Assembly: GCF_028863665.1 (NCBI RefSeq)
Contig: NZ_JARBFX010000001.1
Span: 372,001-436,000 of the forward strand
Length of the DNA: 64,000 nt
Reading direction: 5' to 3'
Source: Aquabacter sediminis
GTDB lineage: Bacteria; Pseudomonadota; Alphaproteobacteria; Rhizobiales; Xanthobacteraceae
Shown here: piece after piece, positions 1 to 9,170 of the stretch
How the letters are laid out: each line of letters starts with the position of its first letter
Position numbering within the stretch: the stretch's first letter is position 1
Notes under the pieces: model-generated
Databases searched by the model: none
What the model saw: only the letters and a program-made list of their open reading frames with translations
What the model was told of the DNA's origin: nothing
Translations under genes and position numbers: made by a program

Positions 1-86
1 CCGATACCGACTATTTCCGGGACTTGCAGAGCCGCGCCCGCCTGATGCGGGCCCGCCACAAGGGCGAACCGGACGCCGACACATGA
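1..86 (+). CDS. C-terminal tail of an upstream gene (partial)
   Basis: Frame 3 is open from the window edge and ends at TGA 84-86, giving a 27-residue tail rich in Arg, Asp and Ala. The stop overlaps the ATG of the next gene in an ATGA arrangement, which indicates translational coupling and supports this being a real gene end. The tail is too short to identify. The coupling suggests it works with the ParA-like ATPase that follows. Confidence 0.55.
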   Translation, partial: DTDYFRDLQSRARLMRARHKGEPDADT

Positions 87-880
87 CCCGCATCATCTCC
101 ACGCACTCCTATCGCGGCGGCACCGGCAAGTCGAACATCACCGCCAACCTTGCCGCGCTGCTCGCGCAGAACGGGCACCGGGTGGGAATCATCGACACCG
201 ACATCCACTCCCCCGGCATCCACGTGCTGTTCGGCATCGAGCCGCGCATGGTCACCACCACCCTCAACGACTTCCTGTGGGGACGGTGCGCCGTGGAGGA
301 GGCAACCCTGGACGTGACAGCCCAGGCCATGCCCAAGGGCGCCGCGCCCGCCGGCCAGGTCTTCCTGGTGCCCAGTTCCATGCGGACGGGAGAGATCGCC
401 CGCATCCTGAAGGAAGGCTATCCGGTCGACCTTCTCAATGAGGGCATACAGGGGCTCTGCGAGCGCCTGGAACTGGATTTCCTCCTCATCGACACCCATC
501 CGGGCGTCAATGAGGAGACGTTGCTCTCCATCGCCATTTCCGACTGCCTGCTGCTGGTGCTGCGGCCGGACCACCAGGACTATCAGGGCACGGCCGTGAC
601 GCTGGAACTGGCGCGTCGGCTGGAGGTGCCGCAATTGCTGCTGGTTGTGAACAAGGTCCTCTCGGGTGCGGATTTCGGCGGCCTGGCGGACCAGATCACC
701 AATGCCTTCCGCACCCCCGTTGCGACGGTTCTCCCGTTGACGGAGGACCTTGTTCGGCTGGGCAGTGCCGGCGTTCTCGCAGCCTTGGAGCCGCAGGCGC
801 CTTACGTGGAGGGGCTGCGTCACATCCTGCCTTACATCGAGGCCGACAATGACCGCGACCTCGCCCCCACCGGGCGCTGA
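83..880 (+). CDS. ParA/MinD-family ATPase
   Basis: A 265-residue P-loop ATPase of the ParA/MinD/Mrp class. The deviant Walker A motif YRGGTGKSN lies at residues 10-18, IIDTD follows near residue 40 and the Walker B-like LLIDTHPG near residue 135. The signature lysine that usually precedes GG is arginine here (R11). Family members dimerise on ATP and position proteins or plasmids, or regulate partners. The start is fixed by the ATGA overlap with the upstream gene. It lies just before the T6SS locus, separated by 84 bases from the end of the oppositely oriented tssJ. A role in placing or regulating the secretion apparatus is possible but is inference. No ParB partner or C-terminal amphipathic helix was recognised. 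Confidence 0.85.
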   Translation: MTRIISTHSYRGGTGKSNITANLAALLAQNGHRVGIIDTDIHSPGIHVLFGIEPRMVTTTLNDFLWGRCAVEEATLDVTAQAMPKGAAPAGQVFLVPSSMRTGEIARILKEGYPVDLLNEGIQGLCERLELDFLLIDTHPGVNEETLLSIAISDCLLLVLRPDHQDYQGTAVTLELARRLEVPQLLLVVNKVLSGADFGGLADQITNAFRTPVATVLPLTEDLVRLGSAGVLAALEPQAPYVEGLRHILPYIEADNDRDLAPTGR

Positions 881-964
881 AGGTGGCAAGCGGTTGGGGG
901 AAGGCAAGGCGGGAAACACGGCGATAGAACCGATACGGGTAAGGGGACCCGTATTGCTCCAAAG

Positions 965-1501
965 CTAGATCGGCAGCGCGAACGGCTTGGGACCCACCTT
1001 GACCACTTGGACCACCACCTGAAGGTCGACCACATTGACCTGCAGGTCGTTCACGACGCCCGGCTGCAAGGGAGCGATCGCCCGCCATTGCGCCTGATCC
1101 ACCGAGCGGAAGGCGGCCATGATCCCGACAAAGACCGCTTCCGTAGGGAGGCTATCCACATACACCTCCGTTCCACCGGGCGGGATGACGAACTCCTTGC
1201 GGCTGACGAGGCTCTGGCCGAGTGCCTGTGGCTCCGCATTGAACAGGGTCAGGAAGTCGGTCTGCTGGAACTCCATGTCGGACCGCAGCGCGTAAAGGCG
1301 CACGAGGATGGGGAGCGGCTGCCCGGCAGGTCCCCGGTTGGCATCGCCGTCCACAAGGATGCGCATGCCAAGCGTGGTCTGCCGGGGTGCCGGCGCCGCC
1401 CCGCACCCTGCGAGCAGCGAGGCCGTCCCAAGCACAAGAACCCGTCGGGACAGCAGTGAAGCGACACCGGGAGGAGCCGCGTGCCGGCGGCACTCTACCA
1501 T
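965..1501 (-). CDS. tssJ: T6SS outer-membrane lipoprotein TssJ
   Basis: TssJ is the lipoprotein that anchors the TssJLM membrane complex to the outer membrane by binding the periplasmic part of TssM. From the ATG at 1501 the protein has 178 residues. A hydrophobic segment ends in the lipobox LLAGC with the lipidated Cys at residue 33. The mature part carries the family-like pattern PLPILVRLYALRSD followed by FLTLF. An in-frame ATG at 1561 would add 20 residues before the signal and seems less likely. It is the only T6SS gene on the minus strand here and is divergent from tssH, so the 268 bases between them probably hold both promoters. Confidence 0.85.
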   Translation of the reverse strand: MVECRRHAAPPGVASLLSRRVLVLGTASLLAGCGAAPAPRQTTLGMRILVDGDANRGPAGQPLPILVRLYALRSDMEFQQTDFLTLFNAEPQALGQSLVSRKEFVIPPGGTEVYVDSLPTEAVFVGIMAAFRSVDQAQWRAIAPLQPGVVNDLQVNVVDLQVVVQVVKVGPKPFALPI

Positions 1502-1769
1502 TGCAGACTTGACCTCACGAATTGCACCATGCGCCGGGAGAGGGTCCTGCGCACATCGCAAAGGGCTTACTGGCGCTTAAACCACGCCATCTGTGACAGC
1601 GGCGCGACACGGTCGCGCGGAACGCGCGGAAACCCCTTGTGCCTCAAGGTTTTCCTGCCCTCTCAACGACCGACACATTGCTCTTGCTGAAGCGCTTTAA
1701 GGTCCCCCGCGGGAGGCGTCCACTCACCTCCCGTGGCCAATGGGTGCCAGCGTTATTCGGGGGCAAAGC
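1502..1769. promoter_or_regulatory. Divergent intergenic region tssJ/tssH
   Basis: This 268-base gap separates the divergent starts of tssJ and tssH and must hold or border the promoters for both. I looked for a sigma-54 type -24/-12 element, common for T6SS genes in other bacteria, and found no convincing match. No clear -35/-10 pair stands out either. The call rests on gene arrangement only. Confidence 0.45.
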
Positions 1770-4397
1770 ATGGCGTCTGTCGATCTCAAGTCCCTGATGG
1801 CGCGGCTTGATCCCTTGGCGCGCACGGCGCTTGAGGCGGCGGCTGGCCTTGCCCTCGTGCGCACCCATTACAATGTGGAATTGGAACACTGGCTGCTGAA
1901 GCTTGTGGAGGAAGAGCGCTGCGACGTGGCCCTCATCCTGTCGCGCTCGGGTGTGGAGATGGGTCGTCTTTCCGCCGACCTGTCCCGCGCGCTCGACCGA
2001 CTGCGGGCGGGGAACGGACGCCCCCCCGGCCTGTCGCCCGACGTGGTGGACCTGGTGAAACAGGCTTGGTTTCTCGCCTCCATCGATGCCGGCCTGGTCC
2101 AAATCCGCACCGGACATCTCCTCCAGGCGCTCCTTGGAGACGAGCGCCTGGCGCTGCGCGTGGCGGAAATGGCCCCGGCTCTTCGGTCGCTGCCCCCCGA
2201 AGTCCTCAAGCGCGACTTCTCCGCGCTGACCGCCGAATCGCGCGAGACAGCCCTCACTTCCCTCTCGGCCCCATCAGGCGAAGCGATGGCCGGACCAGCC
2301 GGCACGGACGGCGATCCGCTGGCGCGCTTCACGGTCGACCTGACGGCACAGGCCCGGGACGGGCGAATCGACACCATTCTCGGCCGCGACGGTGAAATCC
2401 GGCAGATCGTCGACATCCTGATCCGGCGCCGGCAGAACAATCCCATCCTCACGGGCGACGCCGGCGTGGGCAAGACGGCGGTGGTGGAGGGCTTCGCGCT
2501 GCGCATCGCCTCCGGCGACGTGCCTCCCCCCCTGCGCGACGTGACGCTCCGCTCCCTCGACCTCGGCCTGCTCCAGGCAGGCGCGGGCGTGAAGGGCGAG
2601 TTCGAGGCCCGCCTGCGCTCGGTCATCGACGCGGTGAAGGCGAGCCCCAATCCTGTGATCCTGTTCATCGACGAGGCGCACACCCTCATCGGCGCCGGCG
2701 GAGCAGCGGGTCAGGGGGATGCGGCCAACCTGCTGAAGCCGGCGCTGGCGCGCGGCGAGTTGCGCACCATCGCCGCCACCACCTGGGCCGAGTACAAGAA
2801 ATATTTCGAGAAAGATGCCGCCCTGGTGCGGCGGTTCCAGGTGGTGAAGGTCGACGAGCCGAGCGAGCCGGTTGCCGCCGCCATGCTGAGGGGCCTCGTG
2901 CCGACGCTCGAGCGCTACCACAAGGTGCGGATCCTCGACGAGGCGGTGACCGAGGCCGTGCGCCTCTCCGCCCGCTACATCCCCGCCCGCCAGCTGCCGG
3001 ACAAGGGGGTCTCCCTGCTGGACACGGCCTGCGCCCGCGTGGCGGTGAGCCAGACCACCATTCCCGCCGCGATCGAGGACCGCGCGCGGCGACTGGATCT
3101 CATCGCCGATGAACTCACTCTTCTGGCCCGTGAGGCCGCAACGGGCCACAATCACGCCGCCCGCCAGGGCGCGCTTGGCGACGAAGCGGCGGTTCTGCTG
3201 GCCGAGCGCGACGCCCTCACCACCCGGTGGGAGGAGGAGCGCGCGCTGGTCGAGCAATTGTCGGGCCTGCGCAAGGAAATCGAGGCCGCGACGTCCGAAG
3301 CGCCCGCCCCCGAGGAGCTCGCGGAAGAGTTTGCCGCCACCAGCGCCGCGCTCGTCGCCCTCCAGGGAGAAGCCCCGCTGGTGCATCCCCTCGTGGACGG
3401 ACAGGCCATTGCCGAAGTGGTGCAGAACTGGACCGGCGTCCCCGCCGGCCGGATGCGGTCCGACGAGATCCATACGGTCCTCGCCCTCCAGGAGCGCATG
3501 GAGGAGCGGATTGTCGGCCAGTCCCACGCCATTGCAGCAGTGGCACAGGCCATCCGCACCTCAAGGGCAGGCCTGACCGATCCGCGCAAACCCCTGGGGG
3601 TCTTCCTCATGGTGGGGCCCTCCGGCGTCGGCAAGACCGAAACGGCACTGACACTGGCGGAACTGCTCTATGGCGGGTCGCAGAATCTGACCACCATCAA
3701 CATGTCCGAATTCAAGGAGGAGCATAAGGTCAGCCTCCTCATGGGCAGCCCGCCTGGCTATGTGGGCTATGGGGAAGGCGGCATCCTCACCGAGGCCGTG
3801 CGCCGACGGCCCTATTCGGTGATCCTGCTGGATGAGATGGAAAAGGCCCATCCCGGCGTGCAGGACGTGTTCTTCCAGGTGTTCGACAAGGGCCACATGA
3901 AGGACGGCGAAGGCCGCGATGTGGACTTCAAGAACACGATCATCCTGATGACCTCCAATGCCGCGTCGGACCTGATCACCCGGCTATGCGCTGATCCCTT
4001 TACGATTCCCGAGCCCCAGGTGCTCGCGGAAGCGCTGCGGCCGGAACTGAGCAAGCATTACAAGGCCGCATTCCTGGGGCGCGTGACGCTGGTGCCCTAT
4101 TTGCCGCTGAGCGAGGGGGTGATCCGAAGGATTGTGGAGTTGCAGCTCGGCCGCATTGCCCGTCGTGTGAAAGATGCCTACGGCGCGCGCTTTACCTTTG
4201 CGCCCGAACTGGTCGAGGCCATCGCCCAACGCTGCACCGAGAGCGCCTCGGGCGCTCGCAACATTGAGAACATCCTTTCCCGCACCCTGCTGCCGGAACT
4301 CTCGGCCGGCGTGCTGGAGCGCCTTGCCCGGGGCGAAGGCATTGGCTCCGTTCACGTGGGGCTCGGCGCGGGCGGCTTTACCTACGAGATCGGATGA
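1770..4397 (+). CDS. tssH: T6SS sheath-recycling AAA+ ATPase TssH (ClpV)
   Basis: ClpV disassembles the contracted TssB/TssC sheath so that its subunits can be reused. The 875-residue protein has an N-terminal Clp-type repeat domain, a first AAA+ module with Walker A GDAGVGKT near residue 229 and Walker [10 protein letters not shown], a middle region, and a second AAA+ module with Walker [10 protein letters not shown] near residue 615 and [12 protein letters not shown]. The N-terminus MASVDLKSL matches the usual ClpV start, so ATG 1770 is preferred over the in-frame ATG at 1740. The PAAR gene starts 7 bases downstream. TagJ, encoded at 24290, is a known ClpV partner in related systems. Confidence 0.95.
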   Translation: MASVDLKSLMARLDPLARTALEAAAGLALVRTHYNVELEHWLLKLVEEERCDVALILSRSGVEMGRLSADLSRALDRLRAGNGRPPGLSPDVVDLVKQAWFLASIDAGLVQIRTGHLLQALLGDERLALRVAEMAPALRSLPPEVLKRDFSALTAESRETALTSLSAPSGEAMAGPAGTDGDPLARFTVDLTAQARDGRIDTILGRDGEIRQIVDILIRRRQNNPILTGDAGVGKTAVVEGFALRIASGDVPPPLRDVTLRSLDLGLLQAGAGVKGEFEARLRSVIDAVKASPNPVILFIDEAHTLIGAGGAAGQGDAANLLKPALARGELRTIAATTWAEYKKYFEKDAALVRRFQVVKVDEPSEPVAAAMLRGLVPTLERYHKVRILDEAVTEAVRLSARYIPARQLPDKGVSLLDTACARVAVSQTTIPAAIEDRARRLDLIADELTLLAREAATGHNHAARQGALGDEAAVLLAERDALTTRWEEERALVEQLSGLRKEIEAATSEAPAPEELAEEFAATSAALVALQGEAPLVHPLVDGQAIAEVVQNWTGVPAGRMRSDEIHTVLALQERMEERIVGQSHAIAAVAQAIRTSRAGLTDPRKPLGVFLMVGPSGVGKTETALTLAELLYGGSQNLTTINMSEFKEEHKVSLLMGSPPGYVGYGEGGILTEAVRRRPYSVILLDEMEKAHPGVQDVFFQVFDKGHMKDGEGRDVDFKNTIILMTSNAASDLITRLCADPFTIPEPQVLAEALRPELSKHYKAAFLGRVTLVPYLPLSEGVIRRIVELQLGRIARRVKDAYGARFTFAPELVEAIAQRCTESASGARNIENILSRTLLPELSAGVLERLARGEGIGSVHVGLGAGGFTYEIG

Positions 4398-4404
4398 GGC
4401 GCAC

Positions 4405-4788
4405 ATGCCCCCTGCTGCCCGGCTCGGCGACAAGGTCCTCCAGAGCGCGCCCCACTGCCATGCGCCCATCCATCCGCCCGCGCCGGTGCCAACCCCGGTG
4501 CCCCATCCCGGCATGCCTCTCGCCATCATGAAAGGCTGCCCTACCGTTCTCATCGGAAAGATGCCGGCGGCCCGCATGACCGACACCACCTTGCCTTGCA
4601 TGCTTGCCGGCTGTGTGCCCGCCGGCCCCGGCATGATCATGAAAGGGTCGGCAACGGTGCTCATCGGAAAGCTGCCGGCAGCACGGGTCGGGGATTCCTC
4701 CCTGCATGCCAGTTGTGTTGCTCCCATCCCCAGCCCCAACGGGACCATCCTGCCGCCGGGATGCCCGACCGTGATGATCGGGGGCTGA
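4405..4788 (+). CDS. PAAR-domain T6SS spike-tip protein
   Basis: A 127-residue PAAR protein, expected to form the sharp cone on top of the VgrG trimer and possibly to carry effectors. It shows the repeating family pattern: GCPTVLIGKMPAARMTD, then GSATVLIGKLPAARVGD, then a final GCPTVMIGG, with His and Cys residues placed for metal binding at the tip. There is no C-terminal extension, so it carries no fused toxin. It starts 7 bases after tssH and ends 3 bases before a GTG-initiated methyltransferase gene, so all three are probably cotranscribed. An upstream in-frame extension to 4174 lies inside tssH and is not used. Confidence 0.93.
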   Translation: MPPAARLGDKVLQSAPHCHAPIHPPAPVPTPVPHPGMPLAIMKGCPTVLIGKMPAARMTDTTLPCMLAGCVPAGPGMIMKGSATVLIGKLPAARVGDSSLHASCVAPIPSPNGTILPPGCPTVMIGG

Positions 4789-4791
4789 CCG

Positions 4792-5838
4792 GTGCGGCTT
4801 TCCCATTTCGAGGGTCTCAAGCCCATCTGCCCGGCTTGCCGTCAGTCCGGCCGATCAAGGCGCCTTGTGCTGGCCGACGGCGCCATGGTCGCGGATGAAG
4901 ACGTGAGGGCCGGCGTGCTGGTCTGCCCGGACGCCGCGTGCGGGGCGCGTTATCCCATTGTCGAGGGTGCGCCGATTCTGGTGGCCGATCTTTCCGGATG
5001 GCTCTCTGCCAACCTGCACCTGCTGCTGCAAAATGAATTGGACCATGCCGGAGCCGCCGACGTGATCGCGCGCGCCGTCGGCCCGGACTCCGCCTTTGGC
5101 GTCGTGCGTCAGCAGGCGTCGAGTTACGGCTACGACCATTATGGCGACCTCGAGCCCCGTCTTTCAGCACCGCAGGCGCAGGCGGGAGGCGTGCGCAGCC
5201 TCCTCGCCCAGCTGCTGAAAGACAAGTTGGACATCGCGGGCCCCGCGCTCGACCTCGGCTGCGCGGCCGGTCGAACGGCCTTTGACCTGGCGGATCGCAC
5301 CAAGGACCTGGTGCTGGGCATCGACCTCAACTGGCCGCTGTTGCGGATTGGGCGCGGTGTTATCGACCACGGCATCGCGCGCTTCCCGTTGCGCCGCATT
5401 GGCCTTAGGTACGAGTCCTGCGCGTTCCCGGCCCCCCTCGATCCGAAGGGGCTGGTCGATTTCTGGGTCGCCGATGCATTGAACCTCCCGTTTGCGGACG
5501 CCACGTTCGGCCTCGTGGCGGCTCTCAACGTGCTGGATTGCGTCTCCTCGCCCCGCCACGCGCTCCACGAGGCTGAGCGCCTCCTCCTCCCAACCGGCGC
5601 CCTTGTTCTCGCGACACCGTTCGACTGGGCAGCCCATGCCACGCCCCAGGCCGAGTGGCACGAAGAGGCCAGTCTCCTCGCCCTGCTCGCGGAGGCCTTT
5701 GCGCCCAACGCCTGCCCCTTGCGGCCGGCGTCCTCCCCCATCGACCTCACCTGGAACGTGCGCCTGCATGACCGGGCGCGGATGGATTATCGCTGCCAAG
5801 GGATGGTGTGCACGAAAGTGATTTCGAACCCCGCGTAA
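4792..5838 (+). CDS. Class I SAM methyltransferase with N-terminal zinc ribbon
   Basis: A 348-residue protein with a GTG start 3 bases after the PAAR stop. Residues 13-16 (CPAC) and 44-49 (CPDAAC) form a four-cysteine zinc ribbon resembling Trm112-type domains. The Rossmann methyltransferase core follows: the SAM-binding motif I LDLGCAAGRTAFDLA near residue 155, an acidic VLGIDLN strand end, and a post-motif DALNLPFADATFGLV typical of Methyltransf_11 enzymes. The substrate is unknown. Its place between the PAAR gene and the 800-residue gene inside the T6SS locus suggests it modifies a T6SS component or effector, which is inference. Confidence 0.8.
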   Translation: MRLSHFEGLKPICPACRQSGRSRRLVLADGAMVADEDVRAGVLVCPDAACGARYPIVEGAPILVADLSGWLSANLHLLLQNELDHAGAADVIARAVGPDSAFGVVRQQASSYGYDHYGDLEPRLSAPQAQAGGVRSLLAQLLKDKLDIAGPALDLGCAAGRTAFDLADRTKDLVLGIDLNWPLLRIGRGVIDHGIARFPLRRIGLRYESCAFPAPLDPKGLVDFWVADALNLPFADATFGLVAALNVLDCVSSPRHALHEAERLLLPTGALVLATPFDWAAHATPQAEWHEEASLLALLAEAFAPNACPLRPASSPIDLTWNVRLHDRARMDYRCQGMVCTKVISNPA

Positions 5839-6025
5839 TTCCAGTGTCATGGAATACCGATACCACTCTAAGCGTATTCAATCCGCCCTACCTCGCGAAG
5901 AGAATGTCCTGCGTAATTGAAGTATATACAGTGCGTTTTCCATTATTTAACCCGCGCAGTTAATGGCCATTGAAACATAAAATACGCCAGCAGGACCAAT
6001 ACAATTCACGACAAGGGCACCGGCG
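5839..6025. other. AT-rich intergenic region upstream of the 800-residue gene
   Basis: These 187 bases are markedly richer in A and T than the flanking genes, with runs such as TATATACAG and ATTATTTAA and a -10-like TAAAAT at 5978-5983. No matching -35 hexamer is seen at 16-18 bases spacing. It is the likeliest site for an independent promoter of the following gene, and its base composition suggests later insertion. Confidence 0.4.
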
Positions 6026-8428
6026 ATGGCCACCGTCAAATCCTATGAACTCGCCGCCTACATGACGATGGTCCACAAGACCATCGCCAAGAAGGCGCAG
6101 CAGCTTCATGGGGCCGCCCTCGCCACCCGGCCTGCCGCACAGCTCATTTCCGGTTACAGCCCCATGCGGGGCAAGGTGGATCAGCCCGAGGTGGTCGCTT
6201 TCGCTGTGCTCCTCGCCGAACTTTACTCGAAAAAAGAAAAAGGGATTGGACTGAACGAGGCGGAGGCTCTGATCTACGGCCCGCCCGGCAACACACTCGT
6301 GGACGCCATCGACAATGTTCGCGAAGCGCTGCAGTCGCGTGTTGTCTATGACACGTCCCTCAAGGCGACCCTCGACTATCTGGAAAATGTCACCGCCGCC
6401 AAGGCGGCAGCCGATGCCCTGACCAGGCGCATGAAAGGGGAGCTGAAGAGGCCCAATCCCTGGGCCGTCACGCTCCTGGATGTGCTGTTTGCGGCCAGCC
6501 TCCAGGCGGTGCCTTTCGTCGGCCCCATCCTTTCGGCCGCCGTCAAGGACGGGATCGTGTCCGCCGCCGTCAACGCACTCGGCGGGGGCGATCAGGCCGA
6601 CGCTCGGCAGGCAGCCCAGGCCGATCAGGACATTGGCACCCAAATCGCTGGAAATGTGGTCGGCGATGTTGCCGACCATGTCGGCGCGCGTGTGAGTGCG
6701 TCAGCAGATCATGAAGACGCTGATGATGACATCCGCCTGAAATGGTTCGCCACCGGCCTGAACGCGACCTTCATCTATACGCTGATCCAACAAAGCCGCG
6801 AGCGATCCGAAAAGAAGAGCCTCCGCGTGATCTCGGATGATGTCGAGTTCATGCGTGAATTTGCCGGGCGCGATACGAACCGCTGGCTTGGCATGTCCCA
6901 GAACCCGCAGACAGCCAACGAGTTGGTGGCACGCTTCAGCAATCGGGGGGCCTCCAACGGGGCGGTCCAGCAAGCCGCGAGCCGTGTGGGCACCGAGTTC
7001 AAGAGGACCCTCCGGCAGGATGGCGCTACGCTCGAGGCCTATTCGAACTCGATCGCGAGCAAACTCAGTGAATTTCGCAACCTGGTCGACGCGTTCCTGT
7101 GCATGAGCGTGTCGCTGGCCCTGGTCGACAGCATCGATAAATTCAAAATTCAGGCGGCAAATCGCGATATCAGCCCGAAAAAATTCGGCCTTCTTCAGAA
7201 GTCAAACCAGATCTCTGCGACCGATGAAAACATAAGCGCACTTCTTATTATATCTTACTATTTCATCTCAGAGATAAAGAACAGCAGCCGTCTTGAAAGA
7301 CTTCGACACACCCAGGGAGGAGAGCCGTTCGCCAAAGCGGTTCACGCCCAGAGGGTTGCCGTCGAGGAGCGAAAGCAAGTCCTCCAGAAGACCGAGAGCC
7401 TAGCCAACGCTGCCCGGGATATCGATCAAAGGATCCAGCAGCAACAGGCCGTGGTGCGGGATGCCGCGGAAAAGCTGAAGGGGCTCGGCAGGTTCGATGC
7501 CCTGAGGGTCATGCCTGCCATCAAGGCGCAACAGGACAAGCTGGCTGCGCTCCATATGGACAAGGCCGCCGCGGACAAGGCTGCGACGGACCTGCGCACA
7601 TTGGCTGAAAACCGGCTCAAGACCTTTCAAGTGCTCAACAGCGCGAACCCGGACGCGCCCGCCAACAAGTTCAAGATGCAGGGACTTGGCTCTGACACAG
7701 AGTTCTCCTGGCGGCCGAGCACCCTTCAGGCCAGGAATTATGTCGAGCAGCTCAAGCGCGCCACCATGCAGGACATCGGCGCCATCTTTCCCAATCCCAG
7801 TTCTCGCGGGTTCGAGGAAGCCATAAAGGCAGTGCTGGCCAGTTCTGTCATCGTCTCCAATGTTCATGCTCAAAGTGCACGCGGCGAAACCATTTCGATC
7901 AATAACGGGGCCGTCGCCGCGCTTGGAGAGCCGGGCCTTGATTTCGTTCATTTCTACACGAAGTTCCTGGGTGTTGCGACGAGCAACGACAAGCGCAGGG
8001 CGATTGGCCAGTGGAGTGATGGTGCGGTGACGCACCGCTTGCGCTGGCCGAAGGAGTCCACGCTCTCCGCAAAGGCGAGCATCGCCGAGACCGCCACCAT
8101 GTACAGCTTCGCCGCAACGGTGGTCGCTTACGTGGATCTTGCGGAAGTGGCCATGGGTGTCACGACCTGGTCGACCTACCGGCAGTTCCTGAACTCCGTC
8201 ATCCGAGAGATCAACGACAAGGCCATTGACCTCAAGAACCAGGACAAGAGCGCCTATGACCGCGCGCGGGCACGCGCGGAAGAGGCTCACAAACAAAACA
8301 AAGCTGCAGTGCAGGCAACCCTGGCGCAGGCGGCGGCCGCACAGACAAAAACACAAAATACAAATACCGAAAAGAAAAACGTGTCCACAATATATCAAGA
8401 TCAACTGATCCGCAATCGCAAGATTTGA
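6026..8428 (+). CDS. Uncharacterised 800-residue T6SS-locus protein
   Basis: I do not recognise this protein. It starts at ATG 6026 and runs 800 residues without a signal peptide. Visible parts are an alpha-helical N-terminal region, a hydrophobic stretch around residues 147-185 containing LLDVLFAASLQAVPFVGPIL and a Gly/Ala-rich tail, an acidic patch near 230 (HEDADDD), a long charged Gln/Lys/Ala-rich coiled-coil-like stretch around 430-545, and a Gln/Lys/Asn-rich C-terminus. No toxin catalytic motif was identified. It lies between PAAR/methyltransferase and hcp, in the place where cargo or accessory genes often sit. It contains AT-rich tracts (about 7140-7290 and 8280-8430) unlike its neighbours. 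Candidate roles are a T6SS effector, possibly membrane-active, or a structural accessory. No immunity gene is evident next to it. Confidence 0.85.
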   Translation: MATVKSYELAAYMTMVHKTIAKKAQQLHGAALATRPAAQLISGYSPMRGKVDQPEVVAFAVLLAELYSKKEKGIGLNEAEALIYGPPGNTLVDAIDNVREALQSRVVYDTSLKATLDYLENVTAAKAAADALTRRMKGELKRPNPWAVTLLDVLFAASLQAVPFVGPILSAAVKDGIVSAAVNALGGGDQADARQAAQADQDIGTQIAGNVVGDVADHVGARVSASADHEDADDDIRLKWFATGLNATFIYTLIQQSRERSEKKSLRVISDDVEFMREFAGRDTNRWLGMSQNPQTANELVARFSNRGASNGAVQQAASRVGTEFKRTLRQDGATLEAYSNSIASKLSEFRNLVDAFLCMSVSLALVDSIDKFKIQAANRDISPKKFGLLQKSNQISATDENISALLIISYYFISEIKNSSRLERLRHTQGGEPFAKAVHAQRVAVEERKQVLQKTESLANAARDIDQRIQQQQAVVRDAAEKLKGLGRFDALRVMPAIKAQQDKLAALHMDKAAADKAATDLRTLAENRLKTFQVLNSANPDAPANKFKMQGLGSDTEFSWRPSTLQARNYVEQLKRATMQDIGAIFPNPSSRGFEEAIKAVLASSVIVSNVHAQSARGETISINNGAVAALGEPGLDFVHFYTKFLGVATSNDKRRAIGQWSDGAVTHRLRWPKESTLSAKASIAETATMYSFAATVVAYVDLAEVAMGVTTWSTYRQFLNSVIREINDKAIDLKNQDKSAYDRARARAEEAHKQNKAAVQATLAQAAAAQTKTQNTNTEKKNVSTIYQDQLIRNRKI

Positions 8429-8511
8429 TTTCTCCAAATCATAATTTCACCAACCTCGAAACAGGCAGCGTCTTGATCGGCAAGGCACTGACCTAAAGTG
8501 GAGTACAGTCC

Positions 8512-8988
8512 ATGGCTATCTACCTGAACTATGACGGCATCCAGGGCGAGGCGACCCATCAGGATCACCAGAAGTGGATCGATGTGCTGTCCCTCTCTTG
8601 GGGCGTCGGCCGCGCCATTGCCACCCCTTCGGGCTCCACCAACAACCGCGAGGCGTCCGAGCCGTCGGTGAGCGAGGTGTCCATCGTCAAGATGTTCGAC
8701 GCCTCCTCGCCCAAGCTCTTCACGGAAGCCTGCACGGGTAATGCCGGCAAGGTGGTGAAGATCGATCTCGTCTCCACCGGCAGCCCGGGCGTGACCTATG
8801 TGACCTACACGCTCACCAATGCCCTGATCTCCTCCTACTCGGTCTCCACCTCCGGCGACCGCCCGACGGAGTCCGTCTCCATCTCCTTCACCAAGCTCGA
8901 GTTCAAGTTCACGCCCTATGGCGACGACAACAAGGCCGGCACCCCGGTGACCGTCTCCTACGATCTGGCGACCACCAAGTCGGCCTGA
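8512..8988 (+). CDS. hcp: T6SS inner-tube protein Hcp (TssD)
   Basis: Hcp hexamers stack into the inner tube that is expelled by sheath contraction, and some effectors travel inside the ring. The 158-residue sequence has the Hcp1 family pattern: an N-terminal beta strand AIYLNYDGIQGEATHQDH, the central PSVSEVSIVKMFDASSPKLF, and a C-terminal SVSISFTKLEFKFTPY. A GGAG ribosome site lies about 8 bases before ATG 8512. The length is normal for the family and there is no fused extension. An 83-base AT-rich leader precedes it. Confidence 0.95.
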   Translation: MAIYLNYDGIQGEATHQDHQKWIDVLSLSWGVGRAIATPSGSTNNREASEPSVSEVSIVKMFDASSPKLFTEACTGNAGKVVKIDLVSTGSPGVTYVTYTLTNALISSYSVSTSGDRPTESVSISFTKLEFKFTPYGDDNKAGTPVTVSYDLATTKSA

Positions 8989-9033
8989 TCCGAAGCGGGA
9001 TCGCGACGTTCCAGGACGTTGCCCTGCCCCTGC

Positions 9034-9047
9034 GTGCCATTTGGCAC
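9034..9047. repeat. Perfect short inverted repeat between hcp and vgrG
   Basis: GTGCC-ATTT-GGCAC forms a perfect 5-base-pair inverted repeat in the 182-base hcp/vgrG gap. It has no following T-run, so it is not a standard terminator. It could be an attenuating hairpin that keeps hcp expression above vgrG, an operator, or chance. Confidence 0.3.
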
Positions 9048-9170
9048 CCGGGGGTGGGGCGAACGGCGTTAAGTGGCCTCCAGGTTTTGCAGGACCTGAA
9101 AGCGGCGCCTCAGAACCGGGTCCTGATTCACTGCATCGTTTGCACCATTGGTCGAAGGTTCGCCGCCGCC

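Noticed and set aside
1562-1769. Possible sigma-54 promoter before tssH (GACACATTGCTCTTGC)
   Set aside because: The invariant GG of the -24 element is absent and the spacing to TTGC does not fit.
8429-8511. Possible immunity gene for the 800-residue protein
   Set aside because: The gap before hcp is only 83 bases and holds no coding frame; the flanking genes are a methyltransferase and hcp.
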